In this document: positions 17,189-25,664 of the stretch, piece after piece
How the letters are laid out: every line of letters begins with the position of its first letter
How positions within the stretch are numbered: the stretch's first letter is position 1
Assembly: GCA_049517675.1 (NCBI GenBank)
Contig: JBEKRV010000007.1
Span: 1-64,000 of the forward strand
DNA length: 64,000 bases
Direction: 5' to 3'
Source: Bog-756 sp049517675
Lineage (GTDB): Bacteria > Actinomycetota > Acidimicrobiia > Acidimicrobiales > RAAP-2
The notes under the pieces: generated by a model
Told to the model about the DNA's origin: nothing
The model's database searches: none
What the model saw: the letters and a program-made list of their open reading frames with translations, nothing else
Position numbers and translations under genes: made by a program

Positions 17189-17372
17189 GAGCTCTCCAGA
17201 TTCGAGGCGGGAGTCGGAGTGTACCGGCGACGCGGCGATTTCCGGATCGACGGAGCCATACAACGTTCACCGAGAGTTCAGCCGGGCGGTGCTCCCCGGG
17301 CACGCAGCGTTGCTAGACAGGGACCGTCGGACCGGTCGTCCCCGGCGACGACCGGTCGGCGAGGAGGAACCA

Positions 17373-18131
17373 GTGCGCGTGCTCGTGACCAATGACGACG
17401 GCATCGGGAGTCCGGGTCTCGCCGCACTCGCCGACGTCGTGCGAGCGGGTGGGTACGACGTACTTGTCGCAGCCCCGTCCTGGGACAGCAGCGGCTCCAG
17501 CTCCTCGGTCACCGGGGTGAGGAACTTCGGCGAGCTCGTGTGGAAGCCGGTCGACTGGCCCGGGTGGCCCGACGGTTCGGTGCTCTCCGTCGACGCGACG
17601 CCCGCGCTCATCTCACTGGTGTCGCTGCACGAGAAGTTCGGTCCGCGCCCGGACGTGGTCGTGTCCGGCATCAATCTCGGTGCGAACACCGGCCGGGCCA
17701 TCCTCCATTCGGGGACGGTGGGTGCGGCCTTCACCGCCTACCAGTACGGCTGCCCGTCCCTCGCCATGTCCCTCGACGTCCCCGAGGGGACGGCCGACCC
17801 GGTGCACTGGGAGACCGCCCGCGACGTCGCGGCGCAGGTCTTCGCCTGGATGTGCGACGACCCACGACATGCGGTCATCAACTGCAACGTGCCCAACGTC
17901 CCCCTGGACGAGCTGGTCGGGATCCGGCAGGGATCACTGGACGTGCTCGGCACCTTCCGGACGGCGATGACCGAGGAGTCCGGCAGGACGGTCCCGATGA
18001 CGGTGGCCGAGGAGGGTGATCGGACGGGCGACACCGACGGCGCCCTCCTCCAACAGGGGTACGCATCCGTCACCGCGCTCGTACCCGTCGTCGAGGACCC
18101 TGCGGTCGACTTCAAGGCCCTGTTCGACTGA
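17373..18131 (+). CDS. surE: SurE-type 5'/3'-nucleotidase
   Basis: SurE enzymes dephosphorylate nucleoside monophosphates in stationary phase and stress. The 252-residue protein opens with the metal-binding VRVLVTNDDGIGSPGL and has VAAPSWDSSGSSSSVT and VVSGINLGANTGRAILHSGTVGAAFTAYQYG, all hallmark motifs. The GTG start at 17373 follows GAGGAGG at 17361-17367. It appears to be monocistronic, and no pcm or nlpD neighbours, usual in proteobacteria, are present. The usual C-terminal dimerisation arm seems short. Confidence 0.92.
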   Translation: MRVLVTNDDGIGSPGLAALADVVRAGGYDVLVAAPSWDSSGSSSSVTGVRNFGELVWKPVDWPGWPDGSVLSVDATPALISLVSLHEKFGPRPDVVVSGINLGANTGRAILHSGTVGAAFTAYQYGCPSLAMSLDVPEGTADPVHWETARDVAAQVFAWMCDDPRHAVINCNVPNVPLDELVGIRQGSLDVLGTFRTAMTEESGRTVPMTVAEEGDRTGDTDGALLQQGYASVTALVPVVEDPAVDFKALFD

Positions 18132-18208
18132 CAGGAACCGGGCACCGGGCCGGCGGGCGCTCGCAGCGGACCGCCGGCACGCTCTCCACACGGGAGAGCT
18201 CCCGTTCC

Positions 18209-18415
18209 CTACCGTCGACCCAGGTCGACTGTGCGGGCCTCGGTCGCGAGCCGGTCCCGGGGAAGGTCCCCCGCGCCCGCTGCCCACTCGCTGCGGCACC
18301 GGCGGCACTGCAGGACGATCCCGCCGCCCGTGACACCTGATCCCCGCACGACCAGGATCGGGTCGTCGGCGGCACGGCACTCGGGGCACGTCTTCGGACC
18401 TGGAGAACCTTCCAC
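18209..18415 (-). CDS. Small zinc-ribbon protein, 68 aa
   Basis: It carries two CxxC-type knuckles, TCPECRA and LQCRRCRSEW, about 25 residues apart, which would bind one zinc ion. GTG 18415 has GAGG about 8 nt upstream. There is no other recognisable domain. It lies between surE and the Rieske oxygenase on the opposite strand, and the role is unknown. Small size and high GC leave some chance that it is spurious, but the cysteine pattern argues against that. Confidence 0.6.
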   Translation of the reverse strand: MEGSPGPKTCPECRAADDPILVVRGSGVTGGGIVLQCRRCRSEWAAGAGDLPRDRLATEARTVDLGRR

Positions 18416-18597
18416 GTTGCTGACCTCGACCGGGATGGACGCCTGACCGCCGGACCCAACGTTCCGGCGCCGCGGAGTTCACCGTAGCGACACGCAGGAA
18501 GCAGGGCAAAACGGCTGTTCAGGGAGACCACGGTCCGACGGCCCGGCTCCCCGTTGGGGGGCGACCGCCGCTGCGGCCCACGGGGGAAGATGGGTGG

Positions 18598-19617
18598 ATG
18601 ACGACCTCCGACGAACCGACGACGTCGACCGCTGGCCCCGCCGCGTCCGCCTATACCGATCCGGACCGCTTCGAGGCCGAGCGCCGTGCGATCTTCGCCC
18701 GGGAGTGGATCGCCGTGGGCGATGCCGGACGGCTCGATCGACACGGGAGCTACCTGGCGACCGTGGCGGCCGGCTACCCCGTCGTCGTGGTGAACGACGC
18801 AGGCCGGCTGCGGGCGTTCCACAACGTGTGCCGGCACCGTTCGGGTCCCCTCGCGTGGGACGGCGAGGGGGTCTGCCGGTCGCTCGTCTGCCGCTACCAC
18901 GGCTGGTCCTACGACCTCCGCGGCGAGCTGCTCTCGGCGCGTGACTTCGGGGACGACGTCCCCGCCGGGGACCTCTCCCTGGTCGACGTGTCGGTGGCCG
19001 CGTGGCGCGGGCTGCTCTTCCTCAATCTGGACGCCGGGGCGCCGCCCCTCGTCGACTGGCTCGGTCCCGTCGCCGCGCGGTGTGCCCCCTGGGACATGGA
19101 GAGACTCCTGGTCTTCCACCGCAGTGGGCACGACCTGGCAGCCAACTGGAAGGTCTACGCCGAGAACTACCAGGAGGGTTACCACATCCCCCTCGTGCAT
19201 CCCGGCCTCCACCGCCAGATCGACTCCTCCCGTTACGAGGTGGAGCTGGTCGGACCGGCGGCGTTCCACTCGGCACCGGCCCGCGACGGGTCGATCACCT
19301 CGGGTGCCTGGCTGTGGCGCTTCCCCGGGTTGGCGCTCAACCTCTACCACCGGGGCATGTCCCTCGAGAGCTACTGGCCCACCGGGCCCACCTCCACCCG
19401 GGTGGAGTACACCTTCTTCGCCACCCCGGACACGCCCGACGACGAGGCACGGGCGACGGTGGAGAACTCGGTCCGGGTCCTCGACGAGGACCGGGTGATC
19501 TGCGAGGCCGTCCAGAGGAACCTGGCCTCGGGCCTCAGCGCGGCCCCGGTGCTGAGCCCCCGCCACGAGCGGGGCGTGGCGTTGGTCCACCAGCTGGTGG
19601 AGCGGGCCCTGGCCTGA
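18598..19617 (+). CDS. Rieske non-heme iron oxygenase, alpha subunit
   Basis: This 339-residue aromatic-ring-hydroxylating type oxygenase has the Rieske [2Fe-2S] motif Cys78-x-His80 ... Cys98-xx-His101 (NVCRHRSGPL, CRYHGWSYD). It also has a mononuclear iron site in NWKVYAENYQEGYHIPLVHPGL, with two His and a preceding Asn/Glu bridge region. It is shorter than classical dioxygenase alpha subunits, in the range of choline/carnitine-type or single-component enzymes. No reductase or beta subunit is adjacent, so electrons must come from elsewhere. The following SDR and amidohydrolases are on the same strand within about 100 bp of each other and probably act in the same pathway. Confidence 0.9.
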   Translation: MTTSDEPTTSTAGPAASAYTDPDRFEAERRAIFAREWIAVGDAGRLDRHGSYLATVAAGYPVVVVNDAGRLRAFHNVCRHRSGPLAWDGEGVCRSLVCRYHGWSYDLRGELLSARDFGDDVPAGDLSLVDVSVAAWRGLLFLNLDAGAPPLVDWLGPVAARCAPWDMERLLVFHRSGHDLAANWKVYAENYQEGYHIPLVHPGLHRQIDSSRYEVELVGPAAFHSAPARDGSITSGAWLWRFPGLALNLYHRGMSLESYWPTGPTSTRVEYTFFATPDTPDDEARATVENSVRVLDEDRVICEAVQRNLASGLSAAPVLSPRHERGVALVHQLVERALA

Positions 19618-19712
19618 GGGACCTACCCGCCGGAGCGCGGCCCGCCCCCGTGTGCCACCATGAGCGGACAGCGCCCGGGGCCCTTCCCCGGGCCGTCCCC
19701 GGGGGGAGCGAC

Positions 19713-20594
19713 GTGGACGATCTATCCGGCAGGGTGGCGGTGGTGACCGGTGGTGCGGCCGGCATCGGGAGGGGCATCGTCGGTGCCCTCCTCGACGAAG
19801 GCGCCCGTGTGGTGATCGCCGACATCGAGGCTCCGGTGCTCGACAAGACGGTGGACGAATTGAGCGGTCGGGGTGACATCCGGGGTGTGGTCACCGACGT
19901 CTCCGACTCCGCCTCGGTCGAGGCGCTCGCCGACTCCGTGTTCGACGAGTTCGGCGCCTGCCACGTCCTTTGGAACAACGCCGGCGTGACCTCGGGCGGG
20001 GGCGGCAACCCGTGGGAGCAGGAACCGAACGACTGGCGGTGGTGCTTCGGGGTCAACGTCTTCGGCACCGCCAACGGGGTGCTCGCCTTCGTACCGCGGA
20101 TGGTCACCTCCGACGAGCCGGGCGTGGTGGTGACCACGTCCTCCGGGGACGGGGGCATCGCCCCGGTCCCCTACGCCTCGGTCTACGCCTCCTCCAAGGC
20201 AGCCGTCAGCTGCTTCACCGAGGCCCTCGCCCACCAGTTCCTCGCGCAGGGGACCAACCTGCGGGCAGCCGTCTTCTACCCGTCCGGCGGCCTGCTCGAG
20301 ACCGGGCTGTGGGAGGCCCAGCGCAACCGGCCGGCCGATCTCGCCCGGGTGCGGCCCCGGCCGCCGGCCCCGGGGACCACCTTCGCCGAGTTCAAGGCGG
20401 CCCTGGCCGCCGCCGGGCGCCCGACCGACACCGTCGACCTCGACGAACTGGGCAGGTTCGCCGTCCGCGGCGTCATGGAGGGCAGATTCGTCATCGGCCA
20501 CAACCTCGACCAGGCCGGTGCCCTGCTCCACGCCCGTGCGGACGCCATCGCACAGGGTCAGCTGCCACCCTCCGCGCTCCAGGGGCTCGGTTGA
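19713..20594 (+). CDS. SDR-family oxidoreductase
   Basis: Classical SDR of 293 aa with the nucleotide-binding VTGGAAGIGRGI, the acidic residue at VIADIE suggesting NAD(H), NNAG (LWNNAGVTSG), and the active-site YASVYASSKAAV (Tyr-xxx-Ser/Ala-Lys arrangement). A ~60-residue C-terminal extension rich in Pro and Arg is unusual. The GTG at 19713 follows GGGGGGAG. It is 95 bp downstream of the Rieske oxygenase and 70 bp upstream of an amidohydrolase, a layout consistent with oxidising the hydroxylated product. Confidence 0.88.
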   Translation: MDDLSGRVAVVTGGAAGIGRGIVGALLDEGARVVIADIEAPVLDKTVDELSGRGDIRGVVTDVSDSASVEALADSVFDEFGACHVLWNNAGVTSGGGGNPWEQEPNDWRWCFGVNVFGTANGVLAFVPRMVTSDEPGVVVTTSSGDGGIAPVPYASVYASSKAAVSCFTEALAHQFLAQGTNLRAAVFYPSGGLLETGLWEAQRNRPADLARVRPRPPAPGTTFAEFKAALAAAGRPTDTVDLDELGRFAVRGVMEGRFVIGHNLDQAGALLHARADAIAQGQLPPSALQGLG

Positions 20595-20619
20595 CCCCCA
20601 CCGTGATCGCCGCGGGCGG

Positions 20620-20649
20620 CACCACCACCACCACCACCGGCACCACCAC
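20620..20649 (+). repeat. CAC microsatellite in the SDR-amidohydrolase spacer
   Basis: Six consecutive CAC triplets, then CGG and three more CAC. It lies between the SDR stop and the Shine-Dalgarno (CAGGAGG, 20653-20659) of the amidohydrolase. In the downstream gene's frame it would read as a His run, but the ATG after the ribosome site is the likely start. Confidence 0.9.
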
Positions 20650-20664
20650 GACCAGGAGGCACTG

Positions 20665-21906
20665 ATGACGATCGAGCTCTCGCCGGACCACCGGTACACC
20701 GTGATCTCCGCCGACGCCCACGCCGGTGCCGATCTCCCCGACTACCGGCCCTACCTGGCCAGCCGGTGGCACGACGAGTTCGACGACTGGGCGGCCACCT
20801 ACGTCAATCCCTTCGCCGACCTCCTGGCCCCCACCGCCTACCGCAACTGGGACTCCGACCGGCGACTGGCCGAGAACGACGCCGACGGGATCGCCGCCGA
20901 GGTGCTCTTCCCCAACTCGGTCCCCCCCTTCTTCGAGGAGAGCAGCCTGGTCGCACTCCCACCCACCAGCGCCGACTACGAGCGCCGGTGGGCCGGGCTC
21001 CAGGCCCACAACCGGTGGCTGGCCGACTTCTGCGCCCAGGCGCCGGGCCGGCGGGCCGGCGTGGCCCAGATCTTCGCCAACCGGTTGGACGACGCGCTCG
21101 CCGAGGTGCGGTGGGCGGCCGACCACATCTCGCCCTCGGGGGGGATCCTCCTGCCCTCGCTGCCGCCCGGGGCCGATCTGCCCGGGCTGTGGGACCCGGC
21201 CTACGAGCCGCTTTGGGAGCTGTGCGAGGAGCTGGGCGTCGTCGTCAACATCCACGGCGGCGGCGGGCTGCCCGACTACGGCGACGCAGAGGTGGCTCGG
21301 GCCGTCATGCTGGTGGAACTCCCCTGGTTCTCCCACCGGTCGGCCTGGCACCTGATCTTCGGTGGCGTGCTGGAGCGCCACCCCGGCCTTCGGATCGTGC
21401 TCACCGAGCAGGGGCTGGCCTGGCTGCCCCGCGGTCTCGAGACCCTCGACTGGTTCTACGGCAGGATGATCCACGGCGGTGCGGCCGAGTCCTCCTTCTT
21501 CGGGGCCGCGGCGCAGGGCATGTCGATGACCCCTTCGGAGTACTTCGCCCGCAACTTCACCGTCGGGGCCAGTTTCCTACGGGCCAGCGAGTCCGCCGTC
21601 CGCCACGAGGTCGGCGTCGAGCGGATCATGTGGGGATCGGACTACCCCCACTCCGAGGGATCGTTCCCCTACAGCCGGGAGGCGCTGCGGGCCGCCTTCG
21701 GTCACTGCGACCCGGCCGAGACGAAGCAGATGCTGGAGGACAACGTCTCGCGTGTCTACGGGTTCGACCTCGAGGCCCTGCGGGCGGTGGGCGACCGGAT
21801 CGGACCGACCGTTGCCGAGGTGGCCACGCCGCTCGACGTGGAGGACTACCCGACCGATTCCACCTGCAACGCCTTCGACCGCCACCAGGTGCTCCGCTCC
21901 TGGTGA
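20665..21906 (+). CDS. Amidohydrolase 2 family (ACMSD-like), 413 aa
   Basis: TIM-barrel metal-dependent hydrolase/decarboxylase related to aminocarboxymuconate-semialdehyde decarboxylase. The motifs are ISADAHAG near the N-terminus (HxH-like first metal ligands reduced to DAHA), VNIHGGGG (metal His), FGGVLERHPGLRIVLTEQG, and IMWGSDYPHSEG (catalytic Asp) near residue 320. A strong CAGGAGG precedes ATG 20665. It follows the Rieske and SDR genes on the same strand. It is paralogous to the next gene on the opposite strand (same ADxHAG...YGFDL(E/D)(A/E)LR plan), which suggests duplication. Confidence 0.88.
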   Translation: MTIELSPDHRYTVISADAHAGADLPDYRPYLASRWHDEFDDWAATYVNPFADLLAPTAYRNWDSDRRLAENDADGIAAEVLFPNSVPPFFEESSLVALPPTSADYERRWAGLQAHNRWLADFCAQAPGRRAGVAQIFANRLDDALAEVRWAADHISPSGGILLPSLPPGADLPGLWDPAYEPLWELCEELGVVVNIHGGGGLPDYGDAEVARAVMLVELPWFSHRSAWHLIFGGVLERHPGLRIVLTEQGLAWLPRGLETLDWFYGRMIHGGAAESSFFGAAAQGMSMTPSEYFARNFTVGASFLRASESAVRHEVGVERIMWGSDYPHSEGSFPYSREALRAAFGHCDPAETKQMLEDNVSRVYGFDLEALRAVGDRIGPTVAEVATPLDVEDYPTDSTCNAFDRHQVLRSW

Positions 21907-21921
21907 CACCTGACCAGGTCA

Positions 21922-21936
21922 CCCGGCTCAGCCGGG
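21922..21936. terminator. Hairpin at the convergence of two amidohydrolase genes
   Basis: CCCGGC-TCA-GCCGGG, a 6-bp GC stem whose loop is the stop codon of the minus-strand gene. An overlapping stem GGTGAC...GTCACC (21902-21923) includes the plus-strand stop. Both may act as a bidirectional terminator. Confidence 0.45.
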
Positions 21937-23205
21937 AGGGACCACCCCGTACTCCGCCTTCCACCAACGCGCCTCGGCCCGGACGGCCGGGTCGCTCCGC
22001 AACGTCGGGTCCTGGCCCAGTGACTCGGGCGTCGGCCCGATCCGCTGGGCGATCGGACGCAGCTCGTCGAGGTCGAACCCGTAGACCCGGGCGGCGGTCA
22101 GCCCGAGCAGCTCGGCGGTGTCGTCGACCGGTACCTCGGCGAAGTCGGCACGCAGCTTGGCCGCCGTGTGCGGCCAGGTCCCCTCCGGATGGGGGTAGTC
22201 GGTCCCCCACATGACCACGTCGGTCCCGATCGCGTACCGGCGACGGATCTCCTCCTTCGACATGGTCGAGGCGCCGATGAAGATGTTGGTCCCGAAGTAG
22301 TCCGACGGGAGCTTCGAGATCTTCCCCTGCAGCATGGCGGCCAGCTTCTTGGTGGTGTGCCCACCACCCATGTACTGGTCCCACTTCCACATCATGTCGG
22401 GGGCCCAGTAGGCAGCCGCCTCGGTGACCACGAACTTGAGGTCGGGGTACCGCTCGAAGGCCCCGCCGAAGAGCAGGTGCCACGCCGGGCGGACGGTCCA
22501 CCAGACGACCTCGGCCAGGTAGACGCCGGTGTTCTCCCCGTACTCCTCCATGGGCGCCTCGCCGGAGTGGGTGTGGACCGGGAGGCCGGCCTCGGCGCAG
22601 GCCGCCCAGACCGGATCGTAGACGGCATCGTTGTACGGGGTCCGGCCCCGCCACATCGTCGGGATCATGATCCCCCGGATGCCTGGTTGGGCCGCCACCC
22701 ACTCGATCTCCTCGACGGCCCGGTCGACGTCGTGGGTGATGGGGACGAGGGCGATCCCGCCGCGCCGGTGGGGCGAGTGGGAGCACATCTCGGCCAGGAA
22801 CCGGTTGTGCGCGTGCGCCCCGGCGAAGGCCAGCTCGGGGTCGGCGATGGCCCCGGCGAACAGGCCGGCGCCGAAGGGCGGTGAGGCCATCCCGGTCACC
22901 GCGTCGGCGTCGGCGAACAGCACGTCGGCCGCCACCCCGTCGGTGTCGAGCTCCTTGTCACGGACCGCCGGGTCGAAGGCGCCCTTCAGACCCTCCTCGT
23001 TGTCCTTCTCCCACCCCATGATGTAGTCGTAGTTGAAGGCGAGGGACTGCTCCCGGTGGGCGTTCCGCTCGGCCAGGTACTCCTCGAACGCCGGATGGTG
23101 GCGGGCCTCCAGATAGGGCCGGTAGTCCTCGCAGGCCAGTCCGGCGTGGCCGTCGGCCGACACCACGATGTACCGGTCGCTGCCCGTCGTCGGGATGTCG
23201 CTCAT
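21928..23205 (-). CDS. Amidohydrolase 2 family (ACMSD-like), 425 aa
   Basis: Same family as the convergent neighbour. The motifs are VVSADGHAG, VHTHSGEAP (metal His), LLFGGAFERYPDLKFVVTEAAAYW and VVMWGTDYPHPEGTWPHT. It also has the shared C-terminal AARVYGFDLDEL. The ATG at 23205 overlaps the stop of the upstream decarboxylase-fold gene by 4 bp (ATGA), so translation is coupled and the two proteins probably act on the same compound. No membrane or signal sequence is visible. Confidence 0.88.
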   Translation of the reverse strand: MSDIPTTGSDRYIVVSADGHAGLACEDYRPYLEARHHPAFEEYLAERNAHREQSLAFNYDYIMGWEKDNEEGLKGAFDPAVRDKELDTDGVAADVLFADADAVTGMASPPFGAGLFAGAIADPELAFAGAHAHNRFLAEMCSHSPHRRGGIALVPITHDVDRAVEEIEWVAAQPGIRGIMIPTMWRGRTPYNDAVYDPVWAACAEAGLPVHTHSGEAPMEEYGENTGVYLAEVVWWTVRPAWHLLFGGAFERYPDLKFVVTEAAAYWAPDMMWKWDQYMGGGHTTKKLAAMLQGKISKLPSDYFGTNIFIGASTMSKEEIRRRYAIGTDVVMWGTDYPHPEGTWPHTAAKLRADFAEVPVDDTAELLGLTAARVYGFDLDELRPIAQRIGPTPESLGQDPTLRSDPAVRAEARWWKAEYGVVPPG

Positions 23206-23987
23206 CGTGCCGCCCCGAGCACGCTCAGGTCGTCGTAGCGCTGGTGGACGAAGGGCTCCACCCACGCCGCCGGCACCCGCTCGACGATCGTGCCCTGCTG
23301 GCTCGAGGAGAGCTCGGCGTACTCGAAGGCCAGGATCTCACCGACCGGGAAGTCGGCGATCGGGTCGAGCGGCGCCTCGAGCAGCTTGCACTCCCCGGTC
23401 ACCGGGCGGACCACCCTGGCCGTTTCGTGGCGCCGGCAGTAGACGAGCGCGGGGTCGGCCTCGAGCCCGTCGCCCGACGGGTCCGGCAGCGGCTTGAAGT
23501 AGAAGTCGAGCTTGTCGATCTCGTAGCCGGGTGCCTCGGGACCGAGCGTCCCCGAGATCTCGGCCACCTTCGATCCCATCCGCGAGATCTGGGCGGTGAC
23601 GACGTCACCCTCGGTGTCGAGGCTCAGCTGGGCGATCTTCTTCGGCTCGCCGAAGGTCTCGCGCCCTCCCACCGTCGCCTGCTCGGTACTCATGGGCATG
23701 AACAGGGCGTACTCACCCTCCAGGTCGCCGTGGCGGGCCCGGACACCGAACCACCCGGCACCGAACGGAGCCAGTCCCGTCCCCATGTCGACCACCGCGA
23801 TCCGCAGCCGTGCCGTGGGTGCGGACGGCTCGAGGGGCCGTGGGAGGACCGCGGCGACGACTGCGGGATCCGTGGTGAAGACGACCGTCACCGCCTTCGA
23901 CCAGATCGGGCTCCTTGTGGCCTCCACCTCGCGGTTGGGCGCCTGCTCGACAGAACGTGCCCCGTAGCGGATCTCCCCCATGGCCAT
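23202..23987 (-). CDS. Acetoacetate decarboxylase-family protein
   Basis: The 261-residue protein has the conserved FGEPKKIAQL segment, in which the first lysine corresponds to the Schiff-base lysine of acetoacetate decarboxylase. The early part contains WSKAVTVVFTTDPAVVAAVLPRPLEP and VVDMGTGLAPFGAGWFGV, typical of the family. ATG 23987 has GGGAGG directly upstream; an in-frame ATG two codons later is also possible. Many actinobacterial members are not true decarboxylases but act on other acids or as hydratases/aldolases. Coupling to the amidohydrolase downstream supports a shared catabolic route. Confidence 0.86.
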   Translation of the reverse strand: MAMGEIRYGARSVEQAPNREVEATRSPIWSKAVTVVFTTDPAVVAAVLPRPLEPSAPTARLRIAVVDMGTGLAPFGAGWFGVRARHGDLEGEYALFMPMSTEQATVGGRETFGEPKKIAQLSLDTEGDVVTAQISRMGSKVAEISGTLGPEAPGYEIDKLDFYFKPLPDPSGDGLEADPALVYCRRHETARVVRPVTGECKLLEAPLDPIADFPVGEILAFEYAELSSSQQGTIVERVPAAWVEPFVHQRYDDLSVLGAAR

Positions 23988-24085
23988 TCCCTCCCCCGGC
24001 GACCCGGCGGCCGCCGGACAAAGTCTGGCACGCAGGGGACGGGCCCGCCCGGCCACGCGCGCCCGGGAGGGGTCGTCCCCGCAAC

Positions 24086-25435
24086 TCAGATCCTGGTGAC
24101 CGCCGACGGGGGCGGGATGGTGCCGGCACCGGTGACCAGGCAACCGTCCTTGGGCAACGGGTTGGCGGCGGCGGGGAGCCGCGGCGGCACCTTGAACGCC
24201 GGCTCGCTCGTGAAGTCCACCATGTCGAAGAGGCCGTTCGCATTGGCGTCCCGCCGGGTCAGGGCGGGGAGGTTCCACTTCTCCTCGACCGTCTTGAGGA
24301 TCGACGTGTGGTCGTAGACGGTGTGGGACACGAAGTCCCGCTTGGCGTACGGGCTGACCACCCCGGCCGGCACGCGGAAGCCGTAGCGGTCGAAGCCGCC
24401 CGGTGGGTCCCCCGGCCCCAGGTCGGGCGGAATGTCGTCGGGAGGAATGGCGACCGGCGGGGGCACGTGGTCGTAGTAGCCCCCGTGCTCGTCGTAGGTC
24501 CAGATGAGCATGGTGGACGACCACTTGGGGCCCGTCATGACCGCCTCGACCACCTTCCCCATGTACTGGTCCCCGAACTGCACGTCCTGGGGGTCCTCCT
24601 CCGACGAGTGCCCGTAGTCGGGCTCGACCAGGCTGAACGAAGGCAGCGTCCCCGCCGCGGCGTCGACGTAGAACTGGTCCATGGGGGCGAGGCCCCGGAC
24701 CATGGACGGGACCTCCAGGAGCTGGAGGTAGACACCCATGGTCGGCAACGTCGAGTAATAGTCCTTCCAGGAGATCCCGTACTTGTCGAACTGTTCGAAG
24801 ATCACCCCGTTGGGCGGCAGCCCCGGAGGGAACGTGTCGGTGATGAGCCCGAGGGACGTCCCGGAGATGAGGTACCGGCGGTTGGGGTCGGTCTGGGCCA
24901 TGGCGGAGCAGAAGTAGCGATCGCCGATCGGGAACGTCGAAGCCATCCCGCAGGTGAACGGAAGGTCGTCGCTCGTGAGGTATCCCATGGCCTCGGCTGT
25001 CGTCGATGTCACGAACCCCTGGCACGTCCCGTCGTCGTACGCCTCGTGGGCGACCTTCCAGTCGTTGCCGATCCCCAGCGTCTGGCACTCGGTCGGCATG
25101 TGGAACGCGTGGACGAGGTTGCCGTGGCCGTCGGGGTTGGTGGCCGTGGGCCGGCCGTCGGGCCCGATGGTGAACCCGTCGCCCCTCCCGAGGACCCCGA
25201 GGACGTTGTCGAACGAGTGGTTCTCCATCATCACGACCACGACATGCTCGATCTGCGGCACCTGATCGGACCCGATGGCGCGGTCCGGGTACGGGAGCCA
25301 TCCCGGCTCGCGGATCGTCCGCTTCGGGCTGGTGGTGGCGGACGTGGCCCCGGACCGGCCGGCACAGCCGGCCAACAGGATCGACGCACCCACCAGGCCA
25401 CCGCCGATGAACTGTCGCCGACTGAACGTCACCAT
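24086..25435 (-). CDS. Tat-exported phosphoesterase (phospholipase C/acid phosphatase family)
   Basis: A 449-aa member of the bacterial phosphoesterase family that includes non-haemolytic phospholipases C and AcpA. The N-terminus combines a twin-arginine motif (SRRQFIGG) with a lipobox-like LLAGC, so it is probably a Tat-exported lipoprotein. Active-site motifs are VVVMMENHSFDNVLG (metal Glu-Asn and the Asp) and IWTYDEHGGYYDHVPPP. It lies upstream on the same strand as the decarboxylase-fold gene with a 98-bp gap. The substrate (phospholipid or phosphomonoester) is not clear. Confidence 0.9.
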   Translation of the reverse strand: MVTFSRRQFIGGGLVGASILLAGCAGRSGATSATTSPKRTIREPGWLPYPDRAIGSDQVPQIEHVVVVMMENHSFDNVLGVLGRGDGFTIGPDGRPTATNPDGHGNLVHAFHMPTECQTLGIGNDWKVAHEAYDDGTCQGFVTSTTAEAMGYLTSDDLPFTCGMASTFPIGDRYFCSAMAQTDPNRRYLISGTSLGLITDTFPPGLPPNGVIFEQFDKYGISWKDYYSTLPTMGVYLQLLEVPSMVRGLAPMDQFYVDAAAGTLPSFSLVEPDYGHSSEEDPQDVQFGDQYMGKVVEAVMTGPKWSSTMLIWTYDEHGGYYDHVPPPVAIPPDDIPPDLGPGDPPGGFDRYGFRVPAGVVSPYAKRDFVSHTVYDHTSILKTVEEKWNLPALTRRDANANGLFDMVDFTSEPAFKVPPRLPAAANPLPKDGCLVTGAGTIPPPSAVTRI

Positions 25436-25664
25436 GATCCACAGCTCCTCGACATCGACCGACCTCCGACGATTGCGACGATAGATGTCCGGGACGGGCC
25501 CCGCCCGGGCGGCGGCGAAGGTGGGCCGCGAGCACGCGCCGTCGGACGGTGGGGCGCGTCGCCCCCTCCTATGGCACGATCTGCGGAGTCACGGCGGCGC
25601 CGGACGCCCCCTGGCGTCATCGGCCCCGGACGACCACGCAGACCCGCTGAACGGAGGCCGGAGG

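Noticed and set aside
18112..19590. 492-codon open frame on the minus strand
   Set aside because: Antisense to the Rieske oxygenase, whose iron ligands are all in the plus-strand frame.
20620..20660. His-tag-like run before the amidohydrolase
   Set aside because: The CAC run lies upstream of a strong ribosome site and ATG. There is no vector context, so it is a natural microsatellite.
24005..24030. Possible extra DosR-like site (GGACAAAGTCT) and a similar one near 30702 (GGACAAGGTCC)
   Set aside because: The half-sites are spaced by 3 rather than 4 bases and flanks do not match, so I did not count them.
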